Assembly (NCBI GenBank): GCA_031772625.1
Contig: CM062813.1
Location: forward strand, 696,952,420 to 697,016,419
DNA length: 64,000 nucleotides
Source of the DNA: Pinus tabuliformis
Lineage: Eukaryota; Streptophyta; Pinopsida; Pinales; Pinaceae
Direction: 5' to 3'
The notes beneath the pieces were generated by a model, which was not told where the DNA came from, did not search any database, and saw only the letters and a list, made by a program, of their open reading frames with translations. Position numbers and translations under genes: made by a program. Positions 59,262-64,000 of the stretch are shown here, one piece after another (the stretch's first letter is position 1; every line of letters starts with the position of its first letter).

Positions 59262-60932
59262 CTACTATGTCCCAGGAAATTTAAAATTCCTTACTTGGTA
59301 AAACCTTCACAAGTCAAGGTTAAGGCTCCTTCAATAAATTCTATGCGGAAACATTTCATTTAACTATCCCACAGGTTTCGACTATAGGTTATTTTCACCT
59401 CCAGCAATTATCAACCATATCCTGGTCTTTAGAATTTCGTGAAAACCCAAACTTAAACCATAATACATTAATCTCGCTTATTTATATTATAATTTCCATA
59501 TAATAGAAATATTTCATAACCCACACTTACCTTTCCACCATTCCACAAACCTTTGCATGTATATCGATGCTCTACCTGCTCTTCAAATCTCCACCGTTGA
59601 TTTATCTCGCCCAATCCAACAGCTATTGTGTTGTCCGCTCGCCTACTAGTCTGGACAATCTCCACTGTCGATGTGACCCATCCAATCGAACGACTATCAC
59701 GCAATCTCGTGCAGATACTTGCACGGCCGATATCAGGTCGAGAGCGCACAAGAAAAGTAGTTTTCTCATGCTACATGTCGCCTGCTAAGGGTAATTGCGT
59801 GAATTTTAGGAATACCACTTACCACCTTGAGACCGTGTGAGATACTACTTATCGCCTACGAAGACCGTGCCACTATTCAGTTAACATGTGGTTTTAATCC
59901 GATCCATCCACTTCTTGACTTCACTTTGCGCGACTTAATCCTGGCCGTCTATCTCACACAATCTCGTCCGTTGATCTGACTAATCCAACGAATGTACTTT
60001 GTTGCTACTTCTTTTGTTTCTGACTGTGTAATAACCCATTTGACTTTCTACCTGTGTAGTTTTTCTCGCCTTACGGTCTTCACTTGTTATGATCTCGATC
60101 TCCACTTTATTGTGCCTTTACACTTCCTTCATAAATCCTTAGGTTTTAGGAAACCTTGCATTTATATGTTTGCTATAACATTGAAAGTTTTCTCTAGTAC
60201 TGTCTGTGTGTAAACCCGTACACTCTTCTATGCACTTCTTCTCTGATTCTGCACACCTGCAAACCTATGTTATGCAGAATTACTCTAATCCACACACAAT
60301 TTATAATTCCATTAATCAATACACACCACACAACTCAGAAATTGAATTCTTTGTCTTTATAAATAATTCTTTACATAATGAATCTCTCTTTGGCTTGATT
60401 TTCTAATCAGTGGCCTTTTCCTTTCCTGCCCGTAGGCTTACAATCAATAATATTTAATCTCTGAAATGTAATTCTCACTCTAACTAACTAACTCTCTCTA
60501 TGCCTTTTAGGCTTACATTTATACAAAAGGTTCTGTAACCCATTTTTGGTTCAGATCCTTCATCTTCTCATCAAATCCTAAAATATCTCAATGATCCCTT
60601 GGGGATCTCAACAACTCAACTAAATCCCGAGGATTCTCTTTAATCCCCAAAATCATGAAACCAATTCCTAATATAAGATTTACAATATTTCAAAATCTCT
60701 CAATCCTCACTAATCACTCATCATCACTCATGTTCTCCTACATTCGAGAACATTTACAAATATCCTCACAATATCTAATTAATTCCTATTCTAAATATCT
60801 CTCACAAACTTACTTGAAAACCCTTAATTATTACATTAATTTAATACTCCGGAAACCAACTCCCTTAAAACACAAGATCCCCTATGTCTACTAAAATACA
60901 ATGATATTTTTGAGCTGAATGCTCCTGCATCA
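59262..60932 (-). repeat. LTR B4, right piece
   Basis: Completes the fourth B LTR and ends CTGCATCA, followed by the AATAT duplication (60933-60937). The ORFs at 59468, 59567, 59992, 60206 and 60655 recur in the other B LTRs and are not genes. Confidence 0.92.
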
Positions 60933-60937
60933 AATAT

Positions 60938-61062
60938 AAGCAGGTAGGGTCCCATTAGACTCTTTTTCCATTTATTAAACATTCACATTTCACCTTGTAA
61001 CTCCCATTTTTTTAAAACAATAAATCAACAAATATAAGACTGTAGCATATCATATATCACAT
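60938..61062 (-). repeat. Long LTR of family A, copy 3 (right end)
   Basis: Resumes the LTR interrupted at 26952, matching 19515-19644, and ends catatatcacat directly against the next LTR copy. Confidence 0.85.
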
Positions 61063-62527
61063 TGTTGGGTAATTTAATTGTTAGTTAAATTACTTTCAAT
61101 TAATTATCAAACCTGGGGTTTCGTAAACATGTGAAGTATACATGCATTGTATGTGCTAGGAAATTTACTTTCAATTAAAGGAAATTATTCTAATTGCAAG
61201 ATGAAAATGAACCTTAATTATGACAAGATCATGGAAAAGAAGATTGAACTATTGCAATTGGAAATGAAATCTAGACTAGATATAATTAAGCATATGCACA
61301 TATTATTTTCTTTACTCAAGTGGTTTCAAAGCAAACTATTATGGATGAAATAACTTCAAAGTCTATTCTAACAATGGAAATCTCTTATTCTAGTGAACTT
61401 TGATTGACAATTTTATTCTATGAAATTGAAAGACAAAACTATTTTATAAAATTAAAAAGAAACTAGAAGGAAACTTAATCTATTCCAACTTGAAAGGAAT
61501 CCTAATTGTGAAATTGAAACTTATCTAAAGTTATGAAACTTGGAAATTGAAAAATATTCTAAAGTATGACAATTAATATAATTAGTTGTGTGAATTTCTT
61601 AATTAAAAACTGATCATATGAATTCAGCATGGAAACTAAAGTATGAAAGTGAAAGCAAATCTAAAAAATACTAATTCAAAATAAATGTTTTTGTGGTTTT
61701 TTTTTATTTAATATTGAGCGCTCATTCTATTACAAACAAAATATTGATGAGTAAATTGTGCTTGAAACTAAGCAAAATAACATTTTTCTATTTCAGAAAC
61801 TAAATAAAAATGAATTCATAGTGAAAAGAATGAAATCAAAAGAATAAATACACTATCTCACAATTTTGTAGGGGGGCTCCCTGTTGAGTGTGTGGAAGTT
61901 GTAATTTTTAGATCACTGGATTAAATCATCAACACTTCAAAATTGCACCATGAAACAAAGTGTTTGTATTATTTGAAACAAAGCCTTCCTCCAAGAATGA
62001 TAACAACAATTTGAACTTAATACATTGACTGTCATTTGCTTGTAGCTGAAGCATTTTTATAGTTTTTAAATTACAACTACATTGAGATCCTTATGGCTAA
62101 GAATCAGAACTGAAAGGACACCTCATTTCCATGAATTTACTGAAGCACAATCCATTCCAACCTTTGTTTTCTTGACTGGGCATTAATTGACACACGGTTT
62201 ACTCACACAATATGGAAAAGAGGGCTCCAAAGAACCTGGAGAATATCCCAAATTATAACGAATTAGAGGAAAATGGTTGAAAGGAATCTAATTCGGCTTG
62301 TTCTAAAAAAAAAAAAACCCATGTTTTCATTTTTCAAAATTCGTTTTCATTTTATCATAAAATGCATTTGAATTTGATTGGTAAAAAATGTTGCATTTTT
62401 CCTTTGATTCCGTGCTGGAGGTTCACCCGTGTGAGCTGGGTAGAATTTGACCAACACAAATTCATATTATAGGTTCTAGAAACCAAGTTACTCAACCTTG
62501 AATAATGAAAATTTGAATATAGGATAG

Positions 62528-62950
62528 CCATACCATCGAGCCATGCTAACCGTGTCAATGGGCCATGTTAACCCTATCATTGAGACATGCAGGCCATACC
62601 ATCGAGCCATGCTAACCGTGTCACTGGTCCATGCTAACTGTGTCACTGGGCCATGCGAGCGATATGACTGGGCCATGCTAATTGTGTCATTGGGCCATGC
62701 AAGCCATCCCAACCAGGCCATGTGAGCCATCCCATACTTGTCATGCGAGTCATGCCATCTGGGCCATGCCAACCACGCCATGCAGTCTATCCAACCAGGC
62801 CATGCGGTCCATCCAACCGGGCCATGCGGGACATGCCAAGAAGGCTATCGAGCCATGCGGTACATCCAACTAGGCCATGCGAGACATGCCAACAAGGCCA
62901 TCCAACCATCCCAACTAGGCCATGTGGGTTGTTCCAACCAGGCCATGCAT
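62528..62950. repeat. 22-23-bp minisatellite in LTR copy 4
   Basis: About 18 degenerate units, the longest of the three copies, so the array length varies among LTRs. Confidence 0.9.
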
Positions 62951-62994
62951 ATATCATATTGTTATGAGACCATGCACATATTGTACAGAAGTGA

Positions 62995-64000
62995 GACCAT
63001 ACATAACAATACATTGTAGCGATACTATAGATAACATTGTACTGTAGCGCATAGGGTGCTATTATGTAGTACAAATATATGATTTATGAGACACAAAAGA
63101 GTTGTATAGATTGATGCCCATACCATGAAGAAATCGAGACCCGTGAGTTCATAATGCAGAGGATTTGTATGTCGATGCCATAGAGAACCCCTACATTTGA
63201 TTGTGTATCATGACCAAACACAAAGATGTCATAGAACTGTGTATCAATATGCCATACAAATCACGAAGATTCAATAGTGATATCATACATAATGCATAGA
63301 TACAAGATCAGAATCTTAAAGCAATATAGTGATGCGAGAGTCCAAAGCGAGAGCTTCGTAACCATATTAGAGACTTTAACCATGCTAGGATCCATATGAA
63401 ATTGCAATGAGACTAGAGTGAGATGAGAGTCCTTTAGCTATTGATATGCGTAATCTTCCCACCATAAATATCACCTCAGAGAGATATAGCTGCACCATAT
63501 AGATCACAACTCGAATCATAGAGAAACAATCAAAATCTTAGACCCACCTCAAATCTCAAATGAAAAATCCCATCTAAATTTCACTTTAGAGATCAAACCA
63601 ATGGGATTTATATAGTTGTTGATATTGACAAAGGGTCACGACCATTAGAGGAAGCTGACATAAACCTATTTGAAGCCGACCTATACAATTTTCAAATTAT
63701 TATTATTATTTTTTCAATCAATTGAAGCCAACTTGGTGACCATAGAGAATTCTTCTTGAAATAATATTTCGAAGACCATACATAACAATGCATTGTAGCA
63801 AGACCATAAATAACACTATACTATAGTGGAGAGGGTGCTAATATGTAATACAAATATGCCATTTATGAGACACAAAAGATCCGTATACACTAATGCCCAC
63901 ACCATGAAGCAATCAAGACTTGTGAGTTCATAATGCAGAGGATCTATATGTCGATGCCACAGAGGAGCCCTACATCTGGTTGTGTATCATGGCCAAACAC
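62995..64000. repeat. Tandem duplication inside LTR copy 4
   Basis: The segment starting gaccatacataacaat at 62995 restarts at 63774. The other long LTRs continue at that point with gacaaatgtaggtag instead. Confidence 0.8.

Larger units (their letters stand above)
26953..60932 (-). mobile_element. Tandem LTR-retrotransposon array B
   Basis: Four LTRs (starts 26953, 31485, 36002, 40547) alternate with three internal regions of about 2.8 kb, all in the same minus-strand direction, with a period of about 4.53 kb. The whole array shares one flanking duplication (AATAT), so it derives from one insertion enlarged by recombination between LTRs. LTRs start and end TGATGCA...TGCATCA. Next to each LTR, in the minus sense, is TGGTATC(A/G)GAG, the initiator-Met primer site usual for Copia-type elements. 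No reverse transcriptase or integrase is present; each unit has one long acidic ORF. Element C interrupts the fourth LTR. Confidence 0.9.
61063..64000 (-). repeat. Long LTR of family A, copy 4 (continues beyond window)
   Basis: Starts TGTTGGGTAATTTAATTG with no gap after copy 3 and matches copy 2 in order, with its own minisatellite at 62528-62950. From 63774 it jumps back to sequence already seen at 62995, so an internal segment of 779 bp is duplicated in tandem. The right end is outside the window. Confidence 0.8.

Overview
The window is AT-rich plant nuclear DNA dominated by old, nested retroelements, with one small island of broken host genes. Several signs point to a large-genome seed plant, probably a gymnosperm or conifer: non-autonomous LTR elements carrying plant-type tRNA primer sites, a plant RNase H-bearing LINE, a Penelope-like fragment (a class known from conifers but rare in other land plants), and land-plant gene families (BTB/NPH3, plant PTEN). 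The species cannot be fixed from sequence alone, and no intact host gene is visible.

Layout. 1-2290: mostly featureless, with a weak minus-strand RGG-rich fragment at 100-600. About 2300-8960: a degraded minus-strand LINE (ORF1 with DUF4283-like region and zinc knuckle, endonuclease, reverse transcriptase, zf-RVT, RNase H). It is split by a 594-bp foldback MITE (4824-5417) and by a 216-bp Penelope-like fragment (6883-7098) flanked by a 12-bp target duplication. 9050-19644: a minus-strand gag-only Ty3-like element (A1), whose two LTRs differ in their U3 side; its long LTR holds a 22-23-bp minisatellite. 19900-23155: the gene island, with a BTB/NPH3-family gene carrying two in-frame TAG codons and a protein-lysine methyltransferase-like pseudogene that lacks its first exon; both lie on the minus strand.

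23411-64000 is a five-level nest whose order is readable from target duplications. A long A-family LTR (23411-26952 resuming at 60938) was hit by element B (duplication AATAT). B is now a tandem array LTR-int-LTR-int-LTR-int-LTR on the minus strand, each unit about 4.5 kb with an initiator-Met-type primer site and one long acidic ORF of unknown function. The last B LTR was hit by C (duplication ATGAT), a plus-strand non-autonomous LTR element whose single reading frame encodes a coiled coil, a G-patch and two CCHC knuckles. The 5' LTR of C was hit by D (GATAT), which carries an uncharacterised ORF with a C-terminal coiled coil. D was hit by E (TGCGT), an 8.4-kb minus-strand element with nearly identical 1775-bp LTRs. 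E has no gag-pol but carries a rearranged fragment of a plant PTEN phosphatase gene and a second unidentified gene fragment.

None of the LTR elements here encodes a recognisable reverse transcriptase, so all must have moved using enzymes supplied from elsewhere. E is the youngest (about 11 LTR differences by eye). Pseudogene stop codons in C, D and the BTB gene are mostly of the kind that C-to-T change in CAA, CAG or CGA codons would produce, as expected for heavily methylated DNA.
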